From: Variovorax sp. S12S4
GTDB taxonomy: Bacteria; Pseudomonadota; Gammaproteobacteria; Burkholderiales; Burkholderiaceae_C
Assembly: GCF_023195515.1 (NCBI RefSeq)
Contig: NZ_JALPKR020000002.1
Coordinates: 1,217,001-1,281,000 of the forward strand
Reading direction: 5' to 3'
DNA: 64,000 nt
In this document: in pieces, positions 35,899-46,037 of the stretch
How the letters are laid out: each line of letters begins with the position of its first letter
Numbering within the stretch: the stretch's first letter is position 1
Notes under the pieces: model-generated
What the model saw: only the letters and a program-made list of their open reading frames with translations
What the model was told of the DNA's origin: nothing
Databases searched by the model: none
Translations under genes and position numbers: made by a program

Positions 35899-38646
35899 TC
35901 ACAGCGGCGGCAACGGCCGTGAGCGGCGCGAGGGCGGCCTGCGCTGGCGCTGCGGGGTGGGTGGCTTGCCCGGGCTTTCTTGGCCGAACGCGAGCGTGCT
36001 CTTCACGCGTTCGATTCCGCCAGCGGTGACAATGCCGCCCGCGGCTTTTTCGAGCTGCTCGACCATGCGCGCGATGCGGTCGGCCACGTTCTCGTTCGAC
36101 AGCTTTTCGCGGAACAGCTCGACCATGAGCGGAAACGAAAAAGGCGTCGGCCGCTCGAGCGGCTTCAGCACCAGCTGTTGAGTCGCCATGCGCGCAAGGC
36201 TGGCGCGCAGGCGGCCGATTTCGAGCTCCTGCGCGAGCAGCTCCTGCTCGGCCTGCAGCAGCAGCTTGTTGGCGGGGTCGTACTTGCGGAACACCTCCCA
36301 GAACAGCGACGACGAGGCCTGCAGCTGCCGGTTGCTGCGCTTCTCGCCGGGGTAGCCCTGGAAGATGAGGCCCGACACACGCGCAATTTCGCGAAAGCGG
36401 CGCTGCGCCAATTCGCCCGCGTTGAGCGAAGCCAGCACTTCGTGCAGCAGTTCGGCATGCGCATCTTCGCCCTGCGGCAAGCGCAAGACCTGCGGCAGCA
36501 GCGCGGGCCAATCGACCGGCACGGCGCTCAGCAGTTCGAAGCCGTAGTCGTTCACCGCAATGGAGAAGGTGCGCGCATCGTGCTGCGCCACGCGCCAGGC
36601 CAACAGGCTTGCAAGCCCCAGGTGCACGTGCCGCCCCGCGAAGGGATAGAGAAACAGGTGCGAGCCTTCGCGTGTCGTCAGCGTTTCGGCCAGCAGGGTT
36701 TGCGGCGTTGGCAGGGCCGACCATTGCTGCTGGATCTCCAGCAGCGGCCGCACGCACTGCAGTTCGGGTGAGTCATAGCGGCCTTCCCCGGCCAGCGCGA
36801 GCTGCTGCACCACGGCATCGGCCAGCGTGGTCGACAGCGGCATGCGCCCGCCGTTCCAGCGCGGCACCGCGGCGCGCTTGCCGGTGGCGCGCCGCACCCA
36901 GGCCGTCATGTCGTGGATGCGCACGAGCTCCAGCAGCCGGCCGCCGAAGAGGAAGCAATCACCGGGCTTCATGCGCGCAACAAAGCCTTCCTCGACGCTG
37001 CCGATCTTCGCGCCGCCCATGTACTGCACCGCCATGCTGGCATCGCTCACGATGGTGCCGATGTTCATGCGGTGCCGCCGCGCGAGCCGCGCGTCCGGCA
37101 CGCGCCAGACGCCTTCGGCATCGGGCACCGCGCGGCGGTAGTCCGGGTAGGCGGCCAGCGAAGGGCCGCCCTGCGAGACGAAGGACAGGCACCACTCCCA
37201 GCTCTCCCGCGACAGCCCCGCATAGGCCGCGGTGCCGCGCACCTCCGCATACAGGTCGTCGGGCACGAAGCCGCCGCCGAGCGCCACCGTGACGAGGTGC
37301 TGCACCAGCACGTCGAGCGGCTGCACGGGCGTGTGGCGCGCCTCGATATGGCCTGCCGCAATGGCCGCGCGCGCCGCGGCGCCCTCGACCATCTCGATGC
37401 TGTGCGTGGGCACCAGCGTGATTCGCGACGGCCGGCCGGGTGCATGGCCCGAGCGCCCCGCGCGCTGCAGCAGCCGCGCGACGCCCTTGGGCGAGCCGAT
37501 CTGCAGCACGCGCTCGACCGGCAGGAAATCGACGCCCAGGTCGAGGCTCGATGTGCAGACCACCGCCTTGAGCTCACCGCTCTTCAAGCCGAGTTCCACC
37601 CACTCGCGCACCGCACGGTCGAGCGAGCCGTGGTGCAGCGCAATGGTGCCCGCCCATTCGGGCCGCGCCTCGAGCATGGCCTGGTACCAGATCTCCGATT
37701 GCGAGCGCGTGTTGGTGAACACCAGCGTGGTGCTGCTGGCGGCAATTTCATCGAGCACCTGCGGCAGCATCGTGAGGCCCAGGTGGCCGCCCCACGGAAA
37801 GCGCTCGGCGCGGCCGGGCAGCAGCGAATCGACCACCAGCTTCTTGGGCACCGCGCCCTGCACCAGCACGCCCTCTTCATCGCCGAGCAATGCGCGCATG
37901 GCCTCCTGCAGGTTGCCCAGCGTGGCCGACATGCCCCACACCGCAAGCCCCGCATTCCAGCGCCGGAACCGCGCAAGCGCCAGTTGCACCTGCACGCCGC
38001 GCTTGTTGCCGAGCAGCTCGTGCCATTCGTCGACCACCACCATCTTCACGCGGCCGAGCACCTCACTCGCATCGGCGCGCGCGAGCAGCAGCGAAAGGCT
38101 CTCGGGCGTGGTGACGAGCACGGTGGGCAGGCGCTCGTTCTGCGCGGCGCGCTCGGCGGACGATGTGTCGCCGCTGCGTGCACCGGCGCTCCACGGATGC
38201 ACCTCGGCGCCGAGCGCTTCGAGCGGCTGCTTCAGCGCGCGCAGCGTGTCGGCCGCAAGCGCGCGCATGGGCGTGAGCCATAGCACCGTGAGCGGCGGCG
38301 CGGCGGGGCGCGCGGTTTCTTTTCTGGCTTGCGAGAAGACCTGCAGCGCGCCGAGCCACACGGCGTAGGTCTTGCCCGCGCCGGTGGTGGCATGCAGCAT
38401 GCCGGACTTTCCTTGCGCGACGGCTTTCCACACATCGCGCTGGAACTTGAAGGGCTTCCAGCCGCGAGCGGTAAACCACGCATCGAGCGCCGCCTTCACG
38501 GTGGTCTTGCTCCTTCCCCTCCCGGGGAAGGCTGGGATGGGGGCAAGCGGCCTTCGACAAGCGGCTGGCCTTTGATACGCCGCTTGCCCCCACCCCTGCC
38601 CTCCCCGGGAGGGAGGGAGAAATTCGGGGTCCACCGGCGCAGTCAT
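35899..38646 (-). CDS. Ligase-associated DEXH-box helicase (Lhr-like)
   Basis: SF2 DNA helicase of about 915 residues. Motifs: FQRDVWKAV near residue 65, Walker [12 protein letters not shown] near 84, [16 protein letters not shown] box [11 protein letters not shown] near 202, motif III MSATLGN, and VI-region [11 protein letters not shown]. The long Lhr C-terminal region follows. The helicase, a ligase and an MBL exonuclease form the known ligase-associated set. Start ATG 38646 overlaps the ligase stop (ATGA). The first 48 residues then come from a REP-like element read in frame ([13 protein letters not shown]...). A GTG at 38499 with GGAG upstream is the alternative start and would skip it. 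The Ala/Pro/Arg-rich end is unremarkable. Confidence 0.88.
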   Translation of the reverse strand: MTAPVDPEFLPPSRGGQGWGQAAYQRPAACRRPLAPIPAFPGRGRSKTTVKAALDAWFTARGWKPFKFQRDVWKAVAQGKSGMLHATTGAGKTYAVWLGALQVFSQARKETARPAAPPLTVLWLTPMRALAADTLRALKQPLEALGAEVHPWSAGARSGDTSSAERAAQNERLPTVLVTTPESLSLLLARADASEVLGRVKMVVVDEWHELLGNKRGVQVQLALARFRRWNAGLAVWGMSATLGNLQEAMRALLGDEEGVLVQGAVPKKLVVDSLLPGRAERFPWGGHLGLTMLPQVLDEIAASSTTLVFTNTRSQSEIWYQAMLEARPEWAGTIALHHGSLDRAVREWVELGLKSGELKAVVCTSSLDLGVDFLPVERVLQIGSPKGVARLLQRAGRSGHAPGRPSRITLVPTHSIEMVEGAAARAAIAAGHIEARHTPVQPLDVLVQHLVTVALGGGFVPDDLYAEVRGTAAYAGLSRESWEWCLSFVSQGGPSLAAYPDYRRAVPDAEGVWRVPDARLARRHRMNIGTIVSDASMAVQYMGGAKIGSVEEGFVARMKPGDCFLFGGRLLELVRIHDMTAWVRRATGKRAAVPRWNGGRMPLSTTLADAVVQQLALAGEGRYDSPELQCVRPLLEIQQQWSALPTPQTLLAETLTTREGSHLFLYPFAGRHVHLGLASLLAWRVAQHDARTFSIAVNDYGFELLSAVPVDWPALLPQVLRLPQGEDAHAELLHEVLASLNAGELAQRRFREIARVSGLIFQGYPGEKRSNRQLQASSSLFWEVFRKYDPANKLLLQAEQELLAQELEIGRLRASLARMATQQLVLKPLERPTPFSFPLMVELFREKLSNENVADRIARMVEQLEKAAGGIVTAGGIERVKSTLAFGQESPGKPPTPQRQRRPPSRRSRPLPPL
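38511..38619. repeat. REP-like element, copy 2, inside the helicase frame
   Basis: Inverted arms 38511-38550 and 38580-38619 share TCCTTCCC, GGGATGGGGGCAAGCGG and complements, each with an internal hairpin. It lies between the two possible starts of the helicase gene, just after the ligase stop. Confidence 0.75.
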
Positions 38647-40297
38647 GACGGCAGCAATGCGGCCAGCGTCTGCAACGTATCCGCCTCCGCCACCGGCTTG
38701 TCCTCGCGCCAGCGCAGCATGCGCGGAAAGCGCACGGCAATGCCGCTCTTGTGGCGCGTGCTGCGCGCAATGCCCTCGAAGCCGAGCTCGAACACCAGCG
38801 TCGGCTCCACGCTGCGCACCGGGCCGAAGCTCTCCACCGTGGTCTTGCGGATGATCGCGTCCACCCGCGCCATCTCGGCATCGGTCAGGCCCGAATAGGC
38901 TTTTGCAAAGGACACGAGCTTGCGGTCTTGCTGTTCGGGCGGACCGTCCCACACGGCAAAGGTGTAGTCGCTGTAGAGGCTGGCGCGCCGGCCATGGCCG
39001 CGCTGCGCGTAGATGAGCACGGCGTCGATGCTGAGCGGGTCGATCTTCCATTTCCACCACACGCCAACGTCCTTGGTGCGGCCCACGCCGTACTGCGCGT
39101 CGCGGCGCTTGAGCATCATGCCTTCCACACCCATGCTGCGCGCTGCTTCACGCTGGCGCGCCAGGTCGCCCCACTCGGCGCCGGTGAGCATCGGGCTCGG
39201 CAGCAGCGACGGGTGCTGCATGCGCGTGACGAGCTCGTCGAGCAGCGCGCGGCGCTCCCACTGCGGCAGCGCGCGCAGGTCGCGGCCTTCCCATTCGAGA
39301 ATGTCGTAGGCCAGCAGCACCACCGGTATTTCGCGCAGCAGCTTCGCGCCCAGGGTCTTGCGGCCGATGCGCTTTTGCAGTTCCGCAAAGGGCTGCACCT
39401 TGTCTTCGCGCCAGACGGCGATCTCGCCATCGAGCACCGTGCCGTCGGGCAGCGCCTCGCCCAGCACGGCGAGCTCGGGAAAGCGCTCGGTCACCAGCTC
39501 TTCGCCGCGCGACCACAGCCAGACCGCACCCGCGCGCTTCACCAGTTGCGCGCGAATGCCGTCCCACTTCCACTCGACGACCCAATCGGCCGGCGGACCG
39601 AGCGCCGCATCGAACTGCTCCAGCGGCAGGTTGAACGCATGCGCAAGAAAGAAGGGGTACGGCTGCCCGCTGGTCTTTTGCACCTGCTCCGCACCCGACT
39701 CCGGCGCGATGAGCGCGCGGTAGTCGTCGGCCCGCGGGCGGCCGCCGATGTGGGTGTAGCCCATGAGCCGCTGCGCCACGCGCTTGGGGTCGATGCCGCC
39801 CACCGCCGCGAGGGCCTGCGTGACCTGCAGCTTCGACACGCCTACGCGGAACGCGCCGGTGATGAGCTTGAAATACACCAGCCGCTCTTCGGCCGCCAAC
39901 TGGCGCCATTGCGCACGCAGCCTCGCGGGCAACTCGTCGGGCGCCGACTTGCCGGCTTCGCGCAGCGGCAGCAGATGCTCCTCGACCCAGCGCGCCAGAC
40001 CGAGATCGTGCGCCTCGGTGGGTGGTGGCAGCAACAGCGCGATGGTTTCCGCAAGATCGCCTACCGCCTCGTAGCTCTCGTCGAATAGCCATTCGGGAAG
40101 GCCCCCGCCTCTTGCGCAAGCAATCGCAGCAGCTTGGTGGGCACGAGCTGGCGTGGCTTGCCGCCGGCCAGGAAGTACACGGCCCAGGCCGCATCGGCGG
40201 GGTCGGCCTCGCGCAGGTAACGCTGCAGCGCGGCCTGCTTGGCAAGGCTCGAGGTGCTGGCGTCGAGCTCGCGGTAGAGCGCGGCGAAGTCCTTCAT
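38643..40297 (-). pseudogene. ATP-dependent DNA ligase (ligase-associated set), frameshifted near the N-terminus
   Basis: Type LigB/Lig-family ligase of about 550 residues if repaired. The first frame (from ATG 40297) gives MKDFAALYRELDASTSSLAK, ending soon after LRLLAQEAG. The second frame continues LPEWLFDESYEAVGDLAETIALLLPP and carries the catalytic motif EWKWDGIRAQL (nucleotidyl Lys in KWDG), DGEIAVW (motif III), EGMMLKRRD (motif IV), and [15 protein letters not shown] (motif V). The OB domain follows to RWREDKP. The break is in a C5 run at 40102-40106 on the + strand; one more C joins EAG to GLPEWL. ATG overlaps the exonuclease stop by four bases, and the stop overlaps the helicase start. 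Confidence 0.88.
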
Positions 40298-41412
40298 GCC
40301 TTTGCTCCTTCCCCCTCTGGGGGAAGGCCGGGATGGGGGCTGCCAGCGTCCCCATCGGGCGCCGCTTGCCCCTTCCCGGCCCTCCCCAGCGGGGAGGGAG
40401 TTTCCTGGTCGTCCTCATCGCCGTACTCGGTCTTGAAGCCCTGTGCCTCCAACCCGTTCTCGGTGAGCCAGCGCACCATGACCGCCACGCTGCCGTGTGT
40501 GACGAACACCCGGCTCGCGCCCGTGCCCGCGATGGCCTGCTGCAGGCCGGGCCAATCCGCGTGGTCGGACATGACGAAGCCGCGGTCCACACCGCGCCGG
40601 CGGCGCGTGCCGCGCAGTTGCATCCAGCCGCTTGCGAAGGCGTCGGCGTAGTTGCCGAAGCGGCGCATCCACGGCGTGCCCTGGGCCGAAGGCGGCGCCA
40701 GCACCAGGGCGCGCTTCAAAAGCGCGGCGTCCACGCCCGGGTCGGTCACGCGCAATGTCTCGGGCAAGGCCACACCCGCCGCGCGATACACGGCGTTGAG
40801 CGGCTCGACCGCGCCGTGCACCACGATCGGCCCGATGGAGGCATCGACGCCATGCAGGATGCGCTGCGCCTTGCCGAAGGCATAGCAGAACAGCACAGAT
40901 GCGCGGCCGGCCTCCGCGTTGGCGCGCCACCACGCATCGATCTCCGCGAACAGCGCCGCCTGCGTGGGCCAGCGATAGATCGGCAGCCCGAAGGTCGATT
41001 CGGTGATGAAGGTGTCGCACGGCACAGGCTCGAAGGGCGTGCAGGTTCCGTCGGGCTCGGTCTTGTAGTCGCCCGAGGCCACCCACACGCGCCCGCCGTG
41101 TTCGAGGCGAACCTGTGCCGAGCCCAGCACATGCCCGGCCGGATGCAGCGAAACGCGCACGCCGTGGTGCTCGATGGCTTCGCCGTAGCCTAGCGTCTGC
41201 AGCGCGATGTCGCTGCCGAGGCGAGTGCGCAGCGTGCCGGCGCTGTCGGTATGCGCCAGGTAGTGCGCATGGCCCATGCGCGCGTGGTCGGAGTGGGCGT
41301 GCGTGATGACGGCGCGCGCCACCGGCCGCCACGGGTCGATGTAGAAATCGCCCGGTGGGCAATACAGCCCCTCCGGGCGTGCGACGACGAGATCTTCTTC
41401 CTTCGCGGCCAT
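40294..41412 (-). CDS. Ligase-associated DNA exonuclease (MBL/beta-CASP fold)
   Basis: A 372-residue metallo-beta-lactamase-fold nuclease of the SNM1/Pso2-like type. The zinc motif THAHSDHARMGH is near residue 37, HPAGHVLGSAQV near 110, SGDYKTEPDG near 133, and the beta-CASP segment DHADWPGL with VTHGS near 298-320. It is first in the exonuclease-ligase-helicase operon. The real domain ends near residue 335. The last 33 residues (SPLGRAGKGQAAPDG...) are a translated REP-like element, and the stop still overlaps the ligase start. Confidence 0.88.
   Translation of the reverse strand: MAAKEEDLVVARPEGLYCPPGDFYIDPWRPVARAVITHAHSDHARMGHAHYLAHTDSAGTLRTRLGSDIALQTLGYGEAIEHHGVRVSLHPAGHVLGSAQVRLEHGGRVWVASGDYKTEPDGTCTPFEPVPCDTFITESTFGLPIYRWPTQAALFAEIDAWWRANAEAGRASVLFCYAFGKAQRILHGVDASIGPIVVHGAVEPLNAVYRAAGVALPETLRVTDPGVDAALLKRALVLAPPSAQGTPWMRRFGNYADAFASGWMQLRGTRRRRGVDRGFVMSDHADWPGLQQAIAGTGASRVFVTHGSVAVMVRWLTENGLEAQGFKTEYGDEDDQETPSPLGRAGKGQAAPDGDAGSPHPGLPPEGEGAKA
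40305..40400. repeat. REP-like element, copy 3, inside the exonuclease frame
   Basis: Arms 40305-40340 and 40361-40400 share CTCCTTCCCC, GGGATGGGGGC and GCCGCTTGCCCC with copies 1 and 2. It encodes the C-terminal tail of the exonuclease and lies just before the ligase start. Confidence 0.75.
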
Positions 41413-41482
41413 GGCCGCATCGTAGGCGGTGGCGGCCTTGCGCGTTGCCGAACGCGGGCCGCGAAGCGCTGTGGGCCGGCGC

Positions 41483-42001
41483 CTACTTCTTGCGCCCGCC
41501 CGCCATTTCGAGCACGTTCATCTTCATGCCGTTGGACATGATCATGTCGCCGGGCTTCTGGCCGGCCTTGCAGGAGCCGATCCACTTGGCTTCGATGACG
41601 GCGGAGCCTTCGGCGCGGCCCATCAGCGGCGGGCTGTAGGTCGACTTGCTTTCCATGCGATAGGCCGAGCTGAAGTCGCCGCTCATCACGGCGTGCGACG
41701 TGGCGGTGGTGGAGCCGATCTTGCAGACTGAATCGATCACCAGCTTGCCGCCTTCGTTGCGCAACTCCTGCTTGGAGCACGTGTCCTTGCCCATGCCCTG
41801 GCCCATGTCGCGCAAGGCCTTGTCGCTGGCCGCGTCGATGCACTGCTGGATGGTCTGGCTGGCGCCCTTGGCAGCGGTCCCGTCGCCGGTCTGGATTTCC
41901 CAGAGGCCGGGCTTGCGCGCGGGGTAGTCGATGGCCATGGCGGGCATGGCGGCCGCGCAGGCCAGCGTGAGAAAGGCAATGGCGGTCTGGCGAATCTTCA
42001 T
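41483..42001 (-). CDS. DUF3617 family periplasmic protein
   Basis: A 172-residue protein. Start ATG 42001 gives MKIRQTAIAFLTLACAAAMPAMAID, a clean signal peptide cut near residue 23. The DUF3617 domain follows: RKPGLWEIQTGDG, then IQQCIDAASDKAL, a pair of Cys (DTCSKQEL and SVCKIGS) and MGRAEGSAVIEAKWIGSCKAG. The C-terminus is Met/Lys-rich. The function of the domain is unknown. The gene stands alone, between the repair operon and the PAP2 gene. Confidence 0.85.
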   Translation of the reverse strand: MKIRQTAIAFLTLACAAAMPAMAIDYPARKPGLWEIQTGDGTAAKGASQTIQQCIDAASDKALRDMGQGMGKDTCSKQELRNEGGKLVIDSVCKIGSTTATSHAVMSGDFSSAYRMESKSTYSPPLMGRAEGSAVIEAKWIGSCKAGQKPGDMIMSNGMKMNVLEMAGGRKK

Positions 42002-42080
42002 GGCGGGCTCCGTGTCGGTTCGAGAGAACGATGCCCGGTTTTTACCGCAGGCGCCGGCCGTGAGGAATAGCGCAATCGGC

Positions 42081-42785
42081 CTACGCCGGCTCCGCCTGCA
42101 CAGCCGCTGCCGCAACGGCTTGGCGTGGCCGCGAAGCCAGCCCGAACCCGATGCCCAGTGCCAGCCCGCCGAGCACGTCGATCAGCACATGCTGGCGCAC
42201 CGCCATCGTCGAATAGACGATTCCGAATGCCCATGCGATGTTGAGCATGCGAAGCCACGTGGGCGCCGCCACGTCGCGCAATTGCCTCGCAAGCACCACG
42301 CAGGCAAACACCGAGAACGACACGTGCAGCGACGGAAACGCGTTGCCGGCCGCATCGATCGTTTTCAGCAAGTGAAGCGACGTGCCCGGGCTGGTGTCGA
42401 TGGTGAAGTTGGGTATGGCCGTGGGCATGAACCAGAACACCACGAGCGCGATGCACGTCATGAAGGCGCAGCCCAGCGCAAAGCTCGAGAGCTCCCGCCG
42501 GTCCTTGGCCAGGAACACCGGCAGCGCGATGTAGAGCCAGAGCGAAAGATAGACCGGCAGCAGCGCCGGCCAAAAGGCGATCAGCCGGTCGAATGCCGTG
42601 AGCGGCAGCGTCCAGGGCTGGCCGGCGTTCTTCATGATCCAGAAGTACAGCGGGAAGAACCCGGCAGTGGCCACCGTGTTGCCGACGAGCTTCAGCGGCC
42701 AGAGCGCAAGGCAGCGCCGGCCCAGGGCGCGAAGCCACGGTGGTGGGCCGGAAGGCGGCAGGTCTCGAAGGGAAGAAGGTGTCAT
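42081..42785 (-). CDS. PAP2-superfamily membrane phosphatase
   Basis: A 234-residue integral membrane protein with about five or six hydrophobic segments. The phosphatase signatures are NAFPSLHVSFSVF near residue 149 (PSxxH) and VYSTMAVRQHVLIDVLGGLALG near 191 (SxxxxxxHxxxD). The first motif KxxxxxxRP is less clear. This resembles inositolphosphotransferase/PAP2-like lipid phosphatases. It is probably active at the periplasmic face. No obvious operon partner; 79 bases precede the DUF3617 gene. Confidence 0.82.
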   Translation of the reverse strand: MTPSSLRDLPPSGPPPWLRALGRRCLALWPLKLVGNTVATAGFFPLYFWIMKNAGQPWTLPLTAFDRLIAFWPALLPVYLSLWLYIALPVFLAKDRRELSSFALGCAFMTCIALVVFWFMPTAIPNFTIDTSPGTSLHLLKTIDAAGNAFPSLHVSFSVFACVVLARQLRDVAAPTWLRMLNIAWAFGIVYSTMAVRQHVLIDVLGGLALGIGFGLASRPRQAVAAAAVQAEPA

Positions 42786-42837
42786 GGGCGCCAGGCGCCG
42801 TGCGTTGCGTGCCCGCAGGTGCGGGCATGCGGCACGG

Positions 42838-44001
42838 CTACCAGGGCGTCCACTTTAATTCGCTTTTCGACGATGCCACCGTGCGCTCGATGAAGCGGAC
42901 GCCGCGGGCGCCGTCTTCCACGCGCGGATAGTCGGCGGCGATGGCATCGGCCTGCTGGCCCGCGATGCGTGCGCGGATGTCGGCCGCTACGCCGCCATAG
43001 ATGTTGGCAAAGGCCTCGATGAAGCCTTCGGGGTGCCCCGCGGGCAGCCGGCTCGCGCGCTGGGCCGATTCGCAAAGCCACGGCGAGCCGCGCGTGAGAA
43101 TGCGCTTGGGTCCGTCGTGCGGCAGGTGCAGCAGTTCGCTCGGCCCCTCCTGGCGCCATTCGAGCGTGCCCAGCGCGCCGGAGATGCGCAGGCGCAGGTC
43201 GTTCTCCAGCCCGGTGTTGATTTGCGAGGCGATCAGCACGCCGCGCGCGCCGCCCTTGAAGCGCAGCAGCAGGCTGCCGTCGTCGTCGAGCATGCGGCCC
43301 GGCACCAGCGCGCTCAGGTCGGCGCAGAGGCTTTCGATTTCCAGCCCGGTCACGCTTGCGACGAGGTTCTCGGCATGCGAGCCGATGTCGCCGATGGCGC
43401 CGGCTGCGCCGCTGCGCGCAGGGTCGGTGCGCCAGTCGGCCTGCTTGTTGCCGGCGTCTTCGAGCTGGCTCGCGAGCCAGCCCTGGTTGTATTCGACGAC
43501 CACCTTGCGCAGCTCGCCGAGTTGGCCCGAGCGGACCATCTCGCGCGCCTGCCGCACCATCGGGTAGCCGGTGTAGTTGTAGGTCACGCCGAAGACCGTG
43601 CCTTGCTTTTTCACGGTGGCCACGAGCGCATCGGCCTGCTCGCGCGTGTGCACCAGTGGCTTGTCGCACACCACGTGAAAGCCCGCCTCGGCAAAGGCCT
43701 GCGCCACCGGAAAGTGCACGTGGTTGGGCGTGACGATCGAGACGAAGTCGATGCGCTCCTCGGGCGGGCGCTTCAGCTCGTCAGCCAGCAGCGACTGCCA
43801 GTCGCCGTGGTTGCGGTCGTCAGCCAGCCCGAGATCGCGGCCCGAGGCGCGCGCCTTCTCGGGGCTCGAAGACAGCGCGCCGGCCACGAGCTCGATCTGC
43901 CCGTCCAGCGCCATGGCCTTGCGGTGCACGGCGCCGATGAAGGCGTCGCGCCCGCCGCCGACCATGGCGCAGCGGAGCTTGCGAAAAGCGTTCTCGGTCA
44001 C
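42838..44001 (-). CDS. Gfo/Idh/MocA-family oxidoreductase
   Basis: A 387-residue NAD(P)-dependent sugar or polyol dehydrogenase. The N-terminal Rossmann start is [21 protein letters not shown]. The conserved VHVPVA-like [27 protein letters not shown] carries the catalytic Lys near residue 135 (core CDKPLVHT). The C-terminal alpha/beta domain has [10 protein letters not shown] with the conserved His. It is directly downstream of the sugar transporter genes (one base after the binding protein stop), so it is likely the first step for the imported sugar. Confidence 0.9.
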   Translation of the reverse strand: MTENAFRKLRCAMVGGGRDAFIGAVHRKAMALDGQIELVAGALSSSPEKARASGRDLGLADDRNHGDWQSLLADELKRPPEERIDFVSIVTPNHVHFPVAQAFAEAGFHVVCDKPLVHTREQADALVATVKKQGTVFGVTYNYTGYPMVRQAREMVRSGQLGELRKVVVEYNQGWLASQLEDAGNKQADWRTDPARSGAAGAIGDIGSHAENLVASVTGLEIESLCADLSALVPGRMLDDDGSLLLRFKGGARGVLIASQINTGLENDLRLRISGALGTLEWRQEGPSELLHLPHDGPKRILTRGSPWLCESAQRASRLPAGHPEGFIEAFANIYGGVAADIRARIAGQQADAIAADYPRVEDGARGVRFIERTVASSKSELKWTPW

Positions 44002-44002
44002 C

Positions 44003-44965
44003 TTAGAACGGCGAGTTCGGGTGGTAGAAGTCTTTCGCGTTTTCCTTGGTGATCAGCACCGAAGGAATGATCGTCGTCGCGGGCAGCTTCTCGCCCTTCA
44101 GCCGCGCCTCGGCCGTGAGCTTGATGGCGTCGTAGATGAACTTGGGCGAGTAGCTCACGTCGGCGCCAATGCGCTTGTCCTTGCCGTCCATGATGGTCTT
44201 GACCATGCCCTTGGCGCCCGCGCCGCCGAAGACGATCTTGATGTCGTCGCGCTTGGCCTGCTCGATGGCCTTGAGCACGCCCACGGCCATGTCGTCGTCG
44301 GCCGCCCAGATGGCGTCGATCTGCTTGAAGCGCGTGAGGTAGTCCTGCGTGACCTTGAAGGCGTCGTCGCGGTTCCAGTTGGCGTACTTGGCGTCGAGCA
44401 GCTTGATGTCCGGATGGTTCTTGAGCACCGCGTTGAAGGCGTCCATGCGCTCGTTGTCGAGCGTGGTGGCAATGCCGCGCAGGGCGACCACGTTGCCCTT
44501 GCCGCCGAGCTGCTTGGCAATGTACTCGGCCGGAATGCGGCCGAACGCGGTGTTGTCGCCGGCCACGTATGCGTCTTGCGCGCTGGTGTCCGTCAGGCCG
44601 CGGTCGACCACGGTCACGTAGGCACCTTTGGCCTTGACCTGCGCCACCGGCTTGGTGAGTGCGGCCGATTCGAACGGAAACACCACGAGCGCGTTGATCT
44701 TGGTGACGGTCGAGAGGTCTTGCAGCTGGTTGGCCTGCTCGGGCGCGTTGGCGGCGGTCTTGATCGTGATCTTCAGGTCCTTGTGCTGCTTCTCCAGGTC
44801 CTTCTTGGCCTGGTTGGCCCAGTAGTTGATGCCGCCCATGAAGCTGTGCGTGGCCGCGGGAATCGAAACGCCGAGGTTCACTTTCTCGGCGGCGAGGGCG
44901 GGCAGGCTCGCGAGCGCTGCTGCGGCCACGGCCGTGAGTGCGATGCGGCGGGTGAAGCTTGTCAT
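44003..44965 (-). CDS. Sugar ABC transporter substrate-binding protein (RbsB/type 1 periplasmic family)
   Basis: A 320-residue periplasmic binding protein. ATG 44965 gives a signal peptide [19 protein letters not shown] cut after LPALAA, with AAGGAGA upstream. The mature part begins [22 protein letters not shown], the usual sugar-binding start. [18 protein letters not shown] and [20 protein letters not shown] are hinge-proximal parts. Ligand unknown; with the oxidoreductase and ROK gene it suggests a sugar or polyol such as inositol or an uncommon aldose. Confidence 0.88.
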   Translation of the reverse strand: MTSFTRRIALTAVAAAALASLPALAAEKVNLGVSIPAATHSFMGGINYWANQAKKDLEKQHKDLKITIKTAANAPEQANQLQDLSTVTKINALVVFPFESAALTKPVAQVKAKGAYVTVVDRGLTDTSAQDAYVAGDNTAFGRIPAEYIAKQLGGKGNVVALRGIATTLDNERMDAFNAVLKNHPDIKLLDAKYANWNRDDAFKVTQDYLTRFKQIDAIWAADDDMAVGVLKAIEQAKRDDIKIVFGGAGAKGMVKTIMDGKDKRIGADVSYSPKFIYDAIKLTAEARLKGEKLPATTIIPSVLITKENAKDFYHPNSPF

Positions 44966-45011
44966 GCTGGATGTCTCCTTGTGGTTGATGGTGAAGCGGA
45001 ACGGGAACGAA

Positions 45012-46037
45012 CTAGCGGCGCCCTCTTTGGAGGAACGCAACGATGATGATCACGAAGCCCTGCACCGCGGCGTTGAGGTACACGCTGATGATGCTGGTGA
45101 GATTGAGGATGTTGCTGATGACCGAGAGCAGGATCGCGCCCACCACGGTGCCGGTGATGCTGCCTGCACCGCCCTTGAGCGCGGTGCCGCCGACGATGAC
45201 CGCGGCAATCGCCTCGAGCTCCCACAACAGGCCCGTGGTCGGCGACGCCGAGCCCAGGCGCGGCACATACAGCAGCGTGGCAATGCCCACGCACACGCCC
45301 AGCAGCACGTAGGTCAGGATCTTCACGCGGTCGACGTCCACTGCCGCATAGCGCGCGACCTGTTCGTTGGAGCCGATGGCTTGCACATAGCGGCCATAGG
45401 CCGTGCGGTTCAATATGACGCCGCCGATGATCGCGACGATCACGAACACCCACACCGGCACCGGAATGCCCGCTAGGCTTGCGTAGTACACCGGCGCATA
45501 GAGGTCCGACAGGTCGTTGTCGAGCGTGAGCGCGCCGCCGTCGGCAAAGTACGTGAGGTAGGCGCGAAAGATGCCGAGCGTGCCCAGCGTGACGATGAAG
45601 GGCTCGATGCGCCCCTTGGTGATGAGCAGGCCGTGCGCCAGGCCGAACAGCGCGCCCAGCACCACCGCGAGCACCGCGCCCATCACCACCGCCATGAGCG
45701 GCGAGCCTGACGCAGGCCCGGCCCAGTTGATGAACATGATCACGCTGCCCGCGATGAGCGCCGCCATCGAGCCCACCGAGAGGTCGATGCCGCCCGAGAT
45801 GATCACGAAGCACATGCCCACCGCAATGATGCCTATGAAGGCCGTGCGCGTGAGCACGTTCATGGCGTTGTCGACGGTGGCGAAGTCGCTGTTGAGCAGC
45901 GTGCCGCCGATGCACAGCAGCACAAGGCCGATGACGGGGCCGAGGCCGTGCAGGCGCTCGGTCCAGCGCGGCTTGCTTTCGCTGCGGTGCTGCGCGGCTT
46001 CAGGCTGCGGCATGGGTGTCTGCTGTTCCGGTGGCAT
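45012..46037 (-). CDS. Sugar ABC transporter permease (RbsC family)
   Basis: A 341-residue permease with a 30-residue cytosolic start and about ten membrane segments. Marks: [16 protein letters not shown] near residue 83, [25 protein letters not shown] near 138 (core [10 protein letters not shown]) and the late [19 protein letters not shown] near 284. The start overlaps the 3' end of the ATPase gene by 38 bases. It pairs with the RbsA-type ATPase and RbsB-type binding protein. Confidence 0.9.
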   Translation of the reverse strand: MPPEQQTPMPQPEAAQHRSESKPRWTERLHGLGPVIGLVLLCIGGTLLNSDFATVDNAMNVLTRTAFIGIIAVGMCFVIISGGIDLSVGSMAALIAGSVIMFINWAGPASGSPLMAVVMGAVLAVVLGALFGLAHGLLITKGRIEPFIVTLGTLGIFRAYLTYFADGGALTLDNDLSDLYAPVYYASLAGIPVPVWVFVIVAIIGGVILNRTAYGRYVQAIGSNEQVARYAAVDVDRVKILTYVLLGVCVGIATLLYVPRLGSASPTTGLLWELEAIAAVIVGGTALKGGAGSITGTVVGAILLSVISNILNLTSIISVYLNAAVQGFVIIIVAFLQRGRR

